From an uncultured Oscillospiraceae bacterium (GTDB taxonomy: Bacteria; Bacillota; Clostridia; Oscillospirales; Acutalibacteraceae), in NCBI GenBank assembly GCA_902465155.1, contig CABQLY010000013.1, forward strand, positions 1 through 59,825: a DNA stretch of 59,825 nt, in the 5' to 3' direction. The notes beneath the pieces are model-generated. The model did no database searches. It was not told the origin of the DNA and saw only the letters and a list, made by a program, of their open reading frames with translations. The translations under genes were made by a program, and so were the position numbers. Below, piece after piece: positions 32,941 to 41,646 of the stretch (positions are counted from its first letter, which is position 1; every line of letters starts with the position of its first letter).

Positions 32941-32974
32941 GTTTTTATTGCTTGCGGAAAAGGTTTATAAAAGC

Positions 32975-33973
32975 TTATTTAAAGGCTTCCTCAACCGCAA
33001 CGGCACAGGCAACGGTAGCGCCAACCATGGGGTTGTTGCCCATACCAATTAGGCCCATCATTTCAACATGGGCGGGAACCGAGGAGGAGCCGGCGAACTG
33101 AGCGTCGGAGTGCATACGGCCCATGGTGTCGGTCATACCGTAAGAGGAGGGGCCGGCAGCCATGTTGTCCGGGTGCAGGGTACGGCCGGTGCCGCCGCCG
33201 GAAGCAACCGAGAAGTAGTTTTTGCCGTTTTCAATGCACCATTTTTTGTAAGTGCCGGCAACCGGATGCTGGAAGCGGGTGGGGTTGGTGGAGTTACCGG
33301 TAATAGAAACGCCTACATTCTCCAGCCGCATAATGGCAACGCCTTCCGGAACATTGTCGGCGCCGTAGCATTTAACATCGGCACGCGGGCCTTTGGAATA
33401 GGCCGTTTCGCTAACCACCTTAACCTCTTCGGCGTAGGGGTCAAACTCGGTTTTAACATAGGTAAAGCCGTTAATGCGGGAAATAATAAAGGCGGCGTCC
33501 TTACCCAAACCGTTTAAAATAACCTTTAACGGAGTGGTGCGAACCTTATTGGCGTTTAAAGCAATTTTAATGGCACCCTCGGCCGCAGCAAAGGATTCGT
33601 GCCCGGCTAAGAAGCAGAAGCACTTGGTTTCCTCCGAAAGCAGCATTTTGCCCAAATTGCCGTGGCCTAAGCCAACCTTGCGGTTTTCGGCAACCGAGCC
33701 GGGAATACAAAAGGATTGCAGACCAATGCCAATGGCAGCGGCGGCGTCTGCAGCCTTGGTGCAGCCCTTTTTAATGGCAATGGCGCAGCCTACCGTGTAG
33801 GCCCAAATTGCGTTTTCAAAGCAGATCGGCTGGGTCTCGCGAACAATTTTGTCGCAGTCAATGCCCTTTGCTAAAGTAATTTCTTTGCACTCCTCAATAG
33901 AGGAAATGCCGTATTCTTTTAATACCGCGTTAATTTTATCAACGCGTCTTTCGTAACCTTCAAATAAAGCCAT
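32975..33973 (-). CDS. GGGtGRT protein (uncharacterised, linked to Fe-S scaffold homologue)
   Basis: A 332-residue cytoplasmic protein with the eponymous motif SVASGGGTGRTLHPDN near 265-280. Other conserved-looking stretches are PICFENAIWAYTVGCAIAIK, GKMLLSEETKCFCFLAGHES and the C-terminal GLIGMGNNPMVGATVACAV. Cys residues occur at several points but form no classic cluster motif. The family is conserved in anaerobes, next to a NifU-like protein as here (14 bases downstream of it), and its biochemical function is unknown. The pairing suggests a metallocluster or cofactor role. Confidence 0.88.
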   Translation of the reverse strand: MALFEGYERRVDKINAVLKEYGISSIEECKEITLAKGIDCDKIVRETQPICFENAIWAYTVGCAIAIKKGCTKAADAAAAIGIGLQSFCIPGSVAENRKVGLGHGNLGKMLLSEETKCFCFLAGHESFAAAEGAIKIALNANKVRTTPLKVILNGLGKDAAFIISRINGFTYVKTEFDPYAEEVKVVSETAYSKGPRADVKCYGADNVPEGVAIMRLENVGVSITGNSTNPTRFQHPVAGTYKKWCIENGKNYFSVASGGGTGRTLHPDNMAAGPSSYGMTDTMGRMHSDAQFAGSSSVPAHVEMMGLIGMGNNPMVGATVACAVAVEEAFK

Positions 33974-33987
33974 GTTCCTGCACCTCC

Positions 33988-34680
33988 TTATTCTTCACGC
34001 GGGTCAATGTATTTAACAGCCTCATCAAAGCGGCCGTAAGTACCCATAGACTTTTTGTAAGCCTCGTTCGGCTCCATGCCTTTTTTAATTAGGTCGGTCA
34101 TTTTGCCTAAAGAAACAAACTCGTAGCCAATTACCTGGTCGTCGGCGTCTAAAGCCATGCGGGTGCAGTAGCCTTCGGTCATTTCCAAATAACGCACGCC
34201 CTTGGCCTTGGTGCCGTACATGGTGCCAACCATGGAGCGGGAGCCTTTGCCCAAATCCTCCATGCCGGCGCCAATTACTAAGCCGCCCTCAGAAAAAGCA
34301 GATTGCGAACGGCCGTAAACAATTTGCAAAAACAGCTCGCGCATGGCGGTGTTAATAGCGTCACATACTAAGTCGGTGTTCAGGGCCTCTAAAACGGTTT
34401 TGCCGGGTAAAATTTCGGCAGCCATGGCGGCCGAGTGGGTCATGCCGGAGCAGCCAACGGTTTCAACCAGCGCTTCCTCAATAATGCCGTTTTTAACATT
34501 TAACGAGAGCTTGCAGGCGCCCTGCTGCGGGGCACACCAGCCCACGCCGTGCGTGTAAGCGGAAATATCTTTAATTTCGCGCGCCTGTACCCATTTGCCT
34601 TCCTCCGGAATCGGAGCCGGGCCGTGGTTGGGGCCCTTGGCAACGCAGCACATATTTTGTACTTCTTCTGAATAGTTCAT
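33988..34680 (-). CDS. NifU-like iron-sulfur scaffold homologue
   Basis: A 230-residue protein starting at ATG 34680, 8 bases after AAAGGAG (the TTG at 34686 is less likely). NGIIEEALVETVGCSGMTHS, then AAMAAEILPGK resembles the IscU/NifU N-terminal fold, where conserved Cys bind a nascent cluster. The N-terminal MCCVAKGPNHGP and GWCAPQQGACKLS add further Cys. It lacks the spacing of standard IscU. It is always found paired with GGGtGRT proteins as far as I recall. Promoter at 34782-34810. Confidence 0.75.
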   Translation of the reverse strand: MNYSEEVQNMCCVAKGPNHGPAPIPEEGKWVQAREIKDISAYTHGVGWCAPQQGACKLSLNVKNGIIEEALVETVGCSGMTHSAAMAAEILPGKTVLEALNTDLVCDAINTAMRELFLQIVYGRSQSAFSEGGLVIGAGMEDLGKGSRSMVGTMYGTKAKGVRYLEMTEGYCTRMALDADDQVIGYEFVSLGKMTDLIKKGMEPNEAYKKSMGTYGRFDEAVKYIDPREE

Positions 34681-34781
34681 ATTCAAAACTCCTTTTCAAA
34701 ATATCGCAAGACGGGGGCCGAACAGCCGGCTGCTTTTGCAAGCAAGGCCAAAAAGCCAAACGCCGTCAAACTAACACCTCT

Positions 34782-34810
34782 ATTATAAATTCTAAACGCC
34801 AAAAAGGCAA
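34782..34810 (-). promoter_or_regulatory. Promoter of the NifU-like/GGGtGRT operon
   Basis: Minus strand: TTGCCT (34805-34810), a 17-base spacer and TATAAT (34782-34787). Confidence 0.75.
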
Positions 34811-34909
34811 GAGAAAATTAAAAAGAATTGTCGAATTTTTGGGGTAGGGGCGCTAAAATTAAAATATTCGGCAAAAATTGGGGCTTTGCGGCAAAAATCG
34901 GCCGCAGCT

Positions 34910-35845
34910 TTACGCGGCTGCGTTTTTTTGCTTTAGGGATTTAAAATCAATCTGGGCCAAAATAACGGCGCCAAACATAATTACGCAGCCTAAAATTTGT
35001 AAAGGGGACATACTCTCCCCAAACAAGGCGCCGGTTAACGCCGCAAAAACCGATTCTAAGCTCATAAGTACGCTGGCAACCGTTGCGTTGGTAACCCGCT
35101 TTTGGGCTACTACCTGCAGCGTGTAGGCTACCGCGCAGGAAAAAACGCCAAGGTAGGCTATGTAGGGCAGGGCCGAAAGAATGTGCGCCGGGGTTAGCAG
35201 CGCCCGCTCGCTTGGCAGCGCAAAGCAGCAAAGCGAAAACAACCCGGCCACAAAAAATTGCAGCATAGAAAGCTTTAGCCCGTTGCATTTTGGGGAAAAG
35301 TGGTCTACCACCATAATGTGCGCCGAAAACGAAAAGGCACAGCCGGCTACAAAACCGTCGGCCAACAGGTTTACGCTGCCGCCCTTAAAGCAAAGCAGGT
35401 AAAGCCCGGTAAAGCTTAGCAGCACGCTAACCCAAACCGAAAGCGCCGGCCGCTTTTTAAAAAACAGCCCCGCTATTGGCACAATAATAATGTACATAGC
35501 GGTAATAAAGCCGGATTTGCCCGCAGCGGCGTCGTTTTGCCCGTAAAACGACATACCAAGCTGCTGCAGCGCGGTAGAAAAAAACAGCAAAAAGCCGCAA
35601 ATAAACCCGCCCAGCTTTTCGTCTTTGGTAAAAAACGGGGCTTTGGGCCGGCCGTTTTGCCCGCGGCGGTTTAAAAACAGCACCACCGGCAAAAGGGCAA
35701 CGCCGCCCAGCAGCATACGCGCAAAATTTAAAAAAATGGGTCCAACAAAGCGCAGCCCGGCGTCTTGCGCCACAAAGCTGGCCCCCCAAATCATAGAGGT
35801 TATAACCAGCATACCGCTGCCTTTGGTGTTTTCGCTAATTTTCAT
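34910..35845 (-). CDS. EamA/DMT-superfamily transporter
   Basis: A 311-residue inner-membrane protein with ten hydrophobic segments in two EamA repeats (about 10-145 and 155-300). GMLVITSMIWGASFVAQDAGL at the start and PYIAYLGVFSCAVAYTLQVV, AQKRVTNATVASVLMSLESV in repeat 2 are characteristic. Members export or import amino acids, nucleotides or other metabolites; the substrate is unknown. ATG 35845 has GAGGGA upstream and is preferred over two upstream in-frame starts. Promoter at 35878-35907. Confidence 0.88.
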   Translation of the reverse strand: MKISENTKGSGMLVITSMIWGASFVAQDAGLRFVGPIFLNFARMLLGGVALLPVVLFLNRRGQNGRPKAPFFTKDEKLGGFICGFLLFFSTALQQLGMSFYGQNDAAAGKSGFITAMYIIIVPIAGLFFKKRPALSVWVSVLLSFTGLYLLCFKGGSVNLLADGFVAGCAFSFSAHIMVVDHFSPKCNGLKLSMLQFFVAGLFSLCCFALPSERALLTPAHILSALPYIAYLGVFSCAVAYTLQVVAQKRVTNATVASVLMSLESVFAALTGALFGESMSPLQILGCVIMFGAVILAQIDFKSLKQKNAAA

Positions 35846-35877
35846 AAGCATCCCTCGCAAGCCTTTAAAACAGTATT

Positions 35878-35907
35878 ATTTTAGCATAAAAGGGCATATA
35901 ATATCAA
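35878..35907 (-). promoter_or_regulatory. Promoter of the EamA transporter gene
   Basis: Minus strand: TTGATA (35902-35907), an 18-base spacer and extended TGC-TAAAAT (35878-35886). Confidence 0.6.
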
Positions 35908-35959
35908 GCCGCAATAAAACTTAAAAACTTAAAAAAAACTGTACTTTTTTTGCCGAATA

Positions 35960-35968
35960 TGCTATACT
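35960..35968 (+). promoter_or_regulatory. Extended -10 promoter of uppP
   Basis: TGC-TATACT with no good -35. It is followed by a GC-rich leader of about 160 bases with strong secondary structure (GCCCCGCC/GGCGGGGC near 36023-36038, and GGCCAGGGGGC with GCGCCCCTTGGCT). Confidence 0.45.
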
Positions 35969-36138
35969 GTGTAGGTTAGAATGGTTCCAAAAGCTCGGCA
36001 AGGGCTTTGGGCCGGCTGTTTGCCCCGCCGGCGGGGCGGCACCGGTGCTTTGCAAAATTTAAAAGGCCAGGGGGCAAGGCCCGCCTGCCGGGGCGGCCCG
36101 CAGCGCCCCTTGGCTGTAAGAACGGAGTGTTATTACAA

Positions 36139-36984
36139 ATGCTTTTAAACCTGTTAAAATCTATTTTGTACGGTATTATTGAGGGCATTACCGAATGGCT
36201 GCCCATTAGCAGCACCGGGCACCTAATTTTGGCCGAACAGCTAATTCCCTTTAAAAATGTTTCGGCCGACTTTTTTTCAATGTTCGAGGTGGTCATTCAA
36301 TTAGGCGCTATTATTGCCGTAGTGCTGCTGTTTTGGAACAAGCTTTGGCCGTTTCGCAGTAAGGCGGCAGCGGCTAAGGTAGGCGGCTCGCTGGTTAAAG
36401 CAAACACCATTCAGCTTTGGCTTAAGGTTATTGTTGCCTGCCTGCCGGCGGCCGTTTTGGGCCTTTTGCTGGATGACTGGCTGGACGCTCACCTTTACAA
36501 TAAAATTACCGTTTCGGTTACTCTTATTTTGTACGGCGTGCTGTTTATTTTGGTAGAAAATTATAATCGCCGCCGCAAGCCGACGGTTACTACCTTAGGC
36601 GGGCTGGATTATAAAACCGCGCTGATTATTGGCGGGTTTCAGGTGCTGGCAATGATTCCGGGAACCTCCCGCTCCGGAGCCACCATTTTAGGGGCCATTT
36701 TAATTGGCTGCGCCCGGCCCATTGCCGCGGAATTCAGCTTCTTTTTAGCTATTCCAACCATGTTTGGCGCCAGCGCCTTAAAGCTGGTTAAATTCTTGGC
36801 CAATAACAGCTTTTCGGGCGCCGAGGTTGCCATTTTGCTGGTTGGCATGGTAGTTTCGTTCTTGGTTTCGGTTGTGGCCATTCGCGGGTTAATGAGTTAT
36901 GTGAAAAAAAGGGATTTTTCCTTTTTCGGGTACTACCGCATTGTGCTGGGGCTTTTAGTTATTTTAGCAACCGTGCTGGCGTAG
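36139..36984 (+). CDS. uppP: Undecaprenyl-diphosphatase (BacA type)
   Basis: Recycles the cell-wall lipid carrier by removing a phosphate from undecaprenyl pyrophosphate; overproduction gives bacitracin resistance. The 281-residue membrane protein starts at ATG 36139 (GGAG upstream). IIEGITEWLPISSTGHLIL is the first catalytic region with Glu and Ser-Ser-Thr-Gly-His, and MIPGTSRSGATILGAI is the second (Arg and Ser). Eight hydrophobic segments are visible. rlmD begins 4 bases after its stop. Confidence 0.97.
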   Translation: MLLNLLKSILYGIIEGITEWLPISSTGHLILAEQLIPFKNVSADFFSMFEVVIQLGAIIAVVLLFWNKLWPFRSKAAAAKVGGSLVKANTIQLWLKVIVACLPAAVLGLLLDDWLDAHLYNKITVSVTLILYGVLFILVENYNRRRKPTVTTLGGLDYKTALIIGGFQVLAMIPGTSRSGATILGAILIGCARPIAAEFSFFLAIPTMFGASALKLVKFLANNSFSGAEVAILLVGMVVSFLVSVVAIRGLMSYVKKRDFSFFGYYRIVLGLLVILATVLA

Positions 36985-36988
36985 TTTT

Positions 36989-38353
36989 ATGAAGAAAAAC
37001 GATCGCGTTTTGGTGCAAATAACCGGCCTTACCGGGGCCGGCAGCGGGGTTGGCCGGGTAAACGGAATGGCGGTTTTTGTGGCGGGGGCTGCCGTTGGCG
37101 ACGAGCTGATTGCCCACATTATTAAGGTAAAAAAAAGCTACGCCGTTGGCATTATTCACAAGCTTGTAACCCCCTCTAAAAACCGTAAGCCGGTTGATTG
37201 CCCGGTGTTCGGCCGCTGCGGCGGCTGCACCTTTCGGCACCTAACCTACAAAGCCGAGTGTGCTGCCAAGCAGCAGGCCGTGCAGGATGTGATGCAGCGT
37301 ATTGGCGGGGTGCAAAAGCCCCCCGAACCAATTATTGTAGCGCAAAACACGGTGCACTACCGCAACAAAGCGCAGTACCCGGCCGCAAACGGCAAAAACG
37401 GCGTTTGCTTTGGCTTTTACGCCGGGCACACGCACCGCGTTATTCCGCAAAGCAGCTGCTGCCTGCAGCCCAAAATTTTTGGTGCGGCCTTAAACGCTGT
37501 AAAGCAGTGGGCTAACAGTTTTGGCATTAAAGCCTACCAAGAGCAAACCGGCAGCGGATTGCTGCGGCATGTGCTGCTCCGATTTGCCGAGGCTACCGGC
37601 CAGCTTATGGTGGTTCCGGTTATAAACGGCACAAACTTGCCCTTTGCCGAGCAGCTGGTGCAGCAGCTGCAGGGGGCGGTTGGCAGCGCCTTGCAAACCG
37701 TTTGTTACAACATAAACACCGAAAAAACCAATGTGGTGCTGGGGCCCCAGTGCTGCACGGTTTACGGCAGCGGATTTATTACCGACGAAATTTGCGGCGT
37801 ACAGGTTCGCATTTCGCCGCAATCCTTTTACCAGGTAAACCGGGCTATGGCAACGGTGCTGTACCAAAAAGCTGCCGGGTTTATTACGCCGGCGGACCGC
37901 ACCATTTTAGACCTTTTTTGCGGCACGGGCACCGTGGGGCTTTCGGTGCTGCGCTGCACGGGCGACCTTACCAAAGCCCTAATAGGGGTAGAAATTGTGC
38001 CCCAAGCGGTGCAGGACGCCGAAGAAAACGCCCGCAAGGCGGGGGTAAATGCCCGCTTTATTTGCGGCGACGCCGGCAAAGCCGCCGAACAGCTGCTGCG
38101 CGAGGGCGCTTGTGCCGATGTTGTGGTGGTAGACCCGCCCCGTAAAGGCTGCGAGCCGGCACTGCTGCAAACCATTGCCAACGACTTTGCCCCTAAAAAA
38201 ATTATTTACATCTCCTGCGACCCGGCAACGCTGGCGCGGGATGTAAAACAGCTGCAGGAGCTAAGCTACCGGCTTGAAAGCTACACCCCGGTAGACCTTT
38301 TTCCCGGCACCGCCCATGTGGAAACGGTGGCGCTGTTAACGCAGCAGCCTTAA
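36989..38353 (+). CDS. RlmD/TrmA-family 23S rRNA (uracil-5-)-methyltransferase
   Basis: A 454-residue SAM-dependent RNA uracil-C5 methyltransferase. The N-terminal TRAM domain (1-60) is followed by Cys ligands for a 4Fe-4S cluster (CPVFGRCGGCTFRHL). The SAM motif is LDLFCGTGTVGLSV, the DPPRKGC motif is present, and the nucleophile Cys is in YISCDPATLARD near the C-terminus. Firmicutes carry several paralogues (RlmCD-type, acting at U747 and/or U1939), so the exact site is uncertain. Four bases separate it from uppP and no strong ribosome site of its own is seen, so translation is probably coupled. Confidence 0.93.
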   Translation: MKKNDRVLVQITGLTGAGSGVGRVNGMAVFVAGAAVGDELIAHIIKVKKSYAVGIIHKLVTPSKNRKPVDCPVFGRCGGCTFRHLTYKAECAAKQQAVQDVMQRIGGVQKPPEPIIVAQNTVHYRNKAQYPAANGKNGVCFGFYAGHTHRVIPQSSCCLQPKIFGAALNAVKQWANSFGIKAYQEQTGSGLLRHVLLRFAEATGQLMVVPVINGTNLPFAEQLVQQLQGAVGSALQTVCYNINTEKTNVVLGPQCCTVYGSGFITDEICGVQVRISPQSFYQVNRAMATVLYQKAAGFITPADRTILDLFCGTGTVGLSVLRCTGDLTKALIGVEIVPQAVQDAEENARKAGVNARFICGDAGKAAEQLLREGACADVVVVDPPRKGCEPALLQTIANDFAPKKIIYISCDPATLARDVKQLQELSYRLESYTPVDLFPGTAHVETVALLTQQP

Positions 38354-38470
38354 ACGGCTTAAGCCGGCGGCGGTAATTTAGGGCGTGCAGCATTTGGCGT
38401 TACATACCGAAACGGCTAAGGGCTTTAAAGCAAGCTGTTTTTAATGCTACGGCCCCGGTTATGTTAATTA

Positions 38471-38508
38471 AAAAGGCAGGTACAAACTGTTTTTGTACCT
38501 GCTTTTTT
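38471..38508 (+). terminator. Terminator of the uppP-rlmD operon
   Basis: GCAGGTACAAA pairs with TTTGTACCTGC, followed by six T. Confidence 0.88.
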
Positions 38509-38566
38509 ACAGCTGCATTTTAGTCCATTTTGGCTTTTGGCCCATAACCGGCTAAAAATGCAAAGT

Positions 38567-38610
38567 AACGCCGGCCGCAAGCGTTTAAACCTACGGCCGG
38601 CGTTGCTTTT
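38567..38610. terminator. Stem-loop after the ACT-domain gene
   Basis: AACGCCGGCCG pairs with CGGCCGGCGTT around 16 bases, with short T stretches on both sides. It probably ends the minus-strand aryl-acid operon. Confidence 0.6.
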
Positions 38611-38626
38611 AAAGCCTTTATTTTTG

Positions 38627-39058
38627 TTAAATGCGGTACACTGTGCCGGGGTTAATGCTGCCGTACTTTGTTTTTTGCAGCAGCCTGTCAGCGCTCTCCG
38701 GGTCCTCTACGCTAAAAATCATTAAGGCTTTACCGGTTTCGTGCGCCACGCAGGCGTAAACATAGCGAATTTCAACATTCGCGGCCGTTAAAACCTCTAA
38801 CGCGGCCGAAAAGCCGCCCGGAACATCCTCAATAGCAACGGCCAGCACGGGGGTAATTTTAACAATAACGCCCGATTGCTTTAACGCCTGCTTGGCCTTT
38901 TGCGGGTTGCTAACAATTAAGCGTAAAACGCCGTATTCTTCGTTTTCGGCTAACGAAAGGGCGCTAATATCAATGCCGTTTTGCGCCAGCGTTTGAGTAA
39001 CGGCGGCTAAGCGGCCCTTTTTGTTTTCAACAAAAACCGAAACCTGTTCCACAATCAT
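38627..39058 (-). CDS. Tandem ACT-domain protein
   Basis: A 143-residue protein made of two ACT domains (about 1-68 and 72-143): VEQVSVFVENKKGRLAAVTQ with ISALSLAE, then VAIEDVPGGFSAALEVLTAA with VEIRYVYA. ACT domains bind small molecules, usually amino acids. Stand-alone tandem ACT proteins are typically next to paaK-type ligase genes in anaerobes, as here (12 bases after paaK). It is the last gene of the T-box operon. A sensor of the operon's amino acid product or a chaperone of PaaK are both possible. Confidence 0.88.
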   Translation of the reverse strand: MIVEQVSVFVENKKGRLAAVTQTLAQNGIDISALSLAENEEYGVLRLIVSNPQKAKQALKQSGVIVKITPVLAVAIEDVPGGFSAALEVLTAANVEIRYVYACVAHETGKALMIFSVEDPESADRLLQKTKYGSINPGTVYRI

Positions 39059-39070
39059 GCTAAAACCCCC

Positions 39071-40375
39071 TTAAAGCTTGCGTAGGTCTACTACGCGTTT
39101 GGCTTTGCCCTCGCTGCGGGCAATAGATTTTGGATTAACTAAGTGTACCCGAACACCCAGCCCTAAGGCCGAGCGCAGCTCGCCGGTAATGCGTTTTTCA
39201 ATTTGCGCAATGCTTTTAATATCGTCGGCAAATAGGTTTTCGCTCATTTCTACATCTAAATCAAAGGTGTCGGTGTTGTTTACCCGGTTAACGGTAATAA
39301 GGTAGTTCGGGGTAATTTCGCCGTTGTTTACCCGCAGCAGAACCTCCTCAATTTGCGAGGGGAATACATTTACGCCGCGAATAATTAACATATCGTCGCT
39401 GCGGCCGCTGGGCTTTTGCATACGCAAATGGGTGCGGCCGCAACGGCAGGGCTCGTAATTTAAGGCACAAATATCCCACGTGCGGTAACGAATAACAGGA
39501 AAGCCCTGTTTATCCAGCGTGGTAAAAACCAATTCGCCGGTGGCGCCGTGCGGCAGCACCTCGCCCGTTTCGGGGTCAATAATTTCGGCAATAAAATGGT
39601 CCTCCCAAACGTGCATGCCGCATTGGTATTCGCACTCGCAGGAAACACCCGGGCCCATAATTTCCGAAAGGCCGTAAATGTCGTAGGCCTTAATGCCCAG
39701 CTTGCTCTCAATCTCGCGGCGCATATTTTCGCTCCACGGCTCGGCACCAAAAATGCCAACTCTTAGGCTTAGCTGGTCTTTTACGCCAAGGCGCTCTACC
39801 TCCTCGCCCAAGTACATGGCGTAAGAGGGGGTGCAGCAAAGGCCGGTGGCTTTAAAATCTATCATGGTTTGAATTTGCAGCGCCGTATTGCCCGAGGACA
39901 TTGGAATAACCGTTGCGCCAACCTTTTCAATGCCGCCGTGCAGGCCAAAGCCGCCGGTAAACAGGCCGTAACCAAAGGATACCTGAAAAATATCGCCCTT
40001 GCCAATGCCAACCGCGGTAAGCATACGGGCAATGCAGTCCGACCAATCTTCTAAATCCTGCTTGGTGTAGCCCACTACAATGCGCTTGCCGGTAGTTCCG
40101 CTGGAGGCGTGCAGCCGCACAATATTCTCCATAGGCTCAGCAAACAGGCCGTAGGGGTAATAATCCCGCAGATCCTTTTTGTAAGAAAACGGCAGGCGGG
40201 GCAGGTCCTCAACGCCTTTAATATCCTCCGGCTTTAACCCGCGTTCGTCCATCCGGCTGCGAAAACATTCTACCCGCTCGTACATTCGCCGTACCTGCGC
40301 CACTAATTTTTGGCTTTGCAGCTGCTGTAGCTGTTCGCGGCTTAGGGTCTCGGCCTCTTTGTTCCAAAACTTCAA
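39071..40375 (-). CDS. paaK: Phenylacetate-CoA ligase (PaaK family)
   Basis: Forms arylacetyl-CoA from an aryl acid, ATP and CoA. The 434-residue length is standard. The AMP-binding P-loop is LHASSGTTGKRIVVGYT, the substrate-adjacent YGLSEIMGPGVSCECEYQCG is present, and RYRTWDICAL plus the C-terminal domain from about residue 330 complete the ANL fold. In the ior context it would supply or use phenylacetyl-, 4-hydroxyphenylacetyl- or indoleacetyl-CoA. It overlaps the membrane protein gene by 4 bases (ATGA). Confidence 0.95.
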   Translation of the reverse strand: MKFWNKEAETLSREQLQQLQSQKLVAQVRRMYERVECFRSRMDERGLKPEDIKGVEDLPRLPFSYKKDLRDYYPYGLFAEPMENIVRLHASSGTTGKRIVVGYTKQDLEDWSDCIARMLTAVGIGKGDIFQVSFGYGLFTGGFGLHGGIEKVGATVIPMSSGNTALQIQTMIDFKATGLCCTPSYAMYLGEEVERLGVKDQLSLRVGIFGAEPWSENMRREIESKLGIKAYDIYGLSEIMGPGVSCECEYQCGMHVWEDHFIAEIIDPETGEVLPHGATGELVFTTLDKQGFPVIRYRTWDICALNYEPCRCGRTHLRMQKPSGRSDDMLIIRGVNVFPSQIEEVLLRVNNGEITPNYLITVNRVNNTDTFDLDVEMSENLFADDIKSIAQIEKRITGELRSALGLGVRVHLVNPKSIARSEGKAKRVVDLRKL

Positions 40376-41055
40376 TGCTTAGTTCCCCCTTTTACGGTGT
40401 TTGCCAGGGTTAAAATAACGCCCAATGCTACCGAAAGGGCCGCCGCCATAATTACCTGGTATTCGGCCGGCAGCAAAAAGGTAACCGTGTGGGCCGGAAT
40501 CCAAAAAAACGGCACGGTCTTGGCAATGGTAAAGCCGGCAAAGGTGCTCCAATCAATTCCCGTTACAACCGCCTTTAGCCCGGCAGGCTGCTTTTGCGCC
40601 CGCAGCGCCAACAGCTTGTCGGTGCATTTGTGTACCGCCATAAAGGTGGGGCCAAAGGTGGTGTTCATAATAACGCTGGTGTAAAGCGCCCTTAAAAAGG
40701 CGTTGCTGCCGCCCGGCAGGGTGCCGCCGGCCATTAAGGCGGCAACCGCGGCGCCGTAAACTTTCATCATAAAAGTAATCCAAACGCCAATAAGCCCCCA
40801 AATAATAAAGCGCCAAAGCAGCTTAACCGGCAGCGTAAAGCTGCCCTTGGCCAAAAAGGCGGCAATTAACTCGCCGGCGGTGGCCAGCAGCGCAAATTTT
40901 GCAAAGCCCATTAAAAATGGGTGGCTGCCCGAGGCCGATTTAAACCATTCCCGGCTTTGCGGCAAAATTAAAATAACCGCGAATGCAAGCAGCACGGCAA
41001 TAATGTAACCAGCCGAGCAAGCCTTAACTGTTTTTATGTTTTTTTGTTCTGCCAT
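40372..41055 (-). CDS. Polytopic membrane protein of the ior operon, Mpv17/PMP22-like in places
   Basis: A 227-residue protein with about six hydrophobic segments. WRFIIWGLIGVWITFMMKVY, TTFGPTFMAVHKCTDKL and PFFWIPAHTVTFLLPAEYQV loosely resemble the Mpv17/PMP22 pattern (GP near the middle, then a W-x-P-x-N-F-like segment followed by P-x-x-YR-V). The match is by eye only. It lies between iorB (15-base gap) and paaK (4-base overlap). Uptake of aryl acids is an attractive but unproven role. Confidence 0.6.
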   Translation of the reverse strand: MAEQKNIKTVKACSAGYIIAVLLAFAVILILPQSREWFKSASGSHPFLMGFAKFALLATAGELIAAFLAKGSFTLPVKLLWRFIIWGLIGVWITFMMKVYGAAVAALMAGGTLPGGSNAFLRALYTSVIMNTTFGPTFMAVHKCTDKLLALRAQKQPAGLKAVVTGIDWSTFAGFTIAKTVPFFWIPAHTVTFLLPAEYQVIMAAALSVALGVILTLANTVKGGTKH

Positions 41056-41070
41056 TGTTATTCCCCCGGT

Positions 41071-41646
41071 TTAGTGGTAATGGTAGCCTAAATCAAAGGC
41101 ACGCAGGTTTAATTCTTTAAACTTTTCGGGCACCGTTTCGCAAATAATTTTTTGCCAAACGGCGTAGTCAATGTTGGTGCTTTGCGCCAATACCCCAATT
41201 AAAACAACATTAACCGCTTTGGCCGAGCCGGCCTGCTCGCTTAGCTTTAAAGCGTCCAGCGCGGTAAGGTCGGCGCGCTCGCCAAGGTAGCCCAAAATGT
41301 TTTGCGGGTACTCGGCGACGCCGGTAATAACCGGCATTGGCAAAATGGCGCGGTCGTTTAAAATTATTTTGCCGCCCTTGCGCAAAAAGGGCAAAGCCCG
41401 CAGGGCCTCTAACCGCTCAAAGGCTAAAATAATGTCGGCCTCGCCCTTGTCAATAATTGGGGCGTTTACCTGCTCGCCGTATTTAACGTAGGTAACAACG
41501 CTGCCGCCGCGCTGGCTCATGCCGTGCACCTCCGAAACCTTAACATCGTACCCCTCGTGAATAACGGCGGCGCCTAAAATGCGGCTGGCCAGCAGGGTAC
41601 CCTGGCCGCCAACGCCAACAATCATAATATTTTTTGTGTTTGCCAT
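41071..41646 (-). CDS. iorB: Indolepyruvate:ferredoxin oxidoreductase, beta subunit
   Basis: A 191-residue gamma-type domain of a 2-oxoacid:ferredoxin oxidoreductase. VGVGGQGTLLASRILGAAV at the N-terminus and VSEVHGMSQRGGSVVTYVKYG are diagnostic. With IorA it interconverts aryl pyruvate plus CoA and oxidised ferredoxin with arylacetyl-CoA, CO2 and reduced ferredoxin. Its ATG shares one base with the iorA stop (TAATG), so the two subunits are translated together. Confidence 0.96.
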   Translation of the reverse strand: MANTKNIMIVGVGGQGTLLASRILGAAVIHEGYDVKVSEVHGMSQRGGSVVTYVKYGEQVNAPIIDKGEADIILAFERLEALRALPFLRKGGKIILNDRAILPMPVITGVAEYPQNILGYLGERADLTALDALKLSEQAGSAKAVNVVLIGVLAQSTNIDYAVWQKIICETVPEKFKELNLRAFDLGYHYH

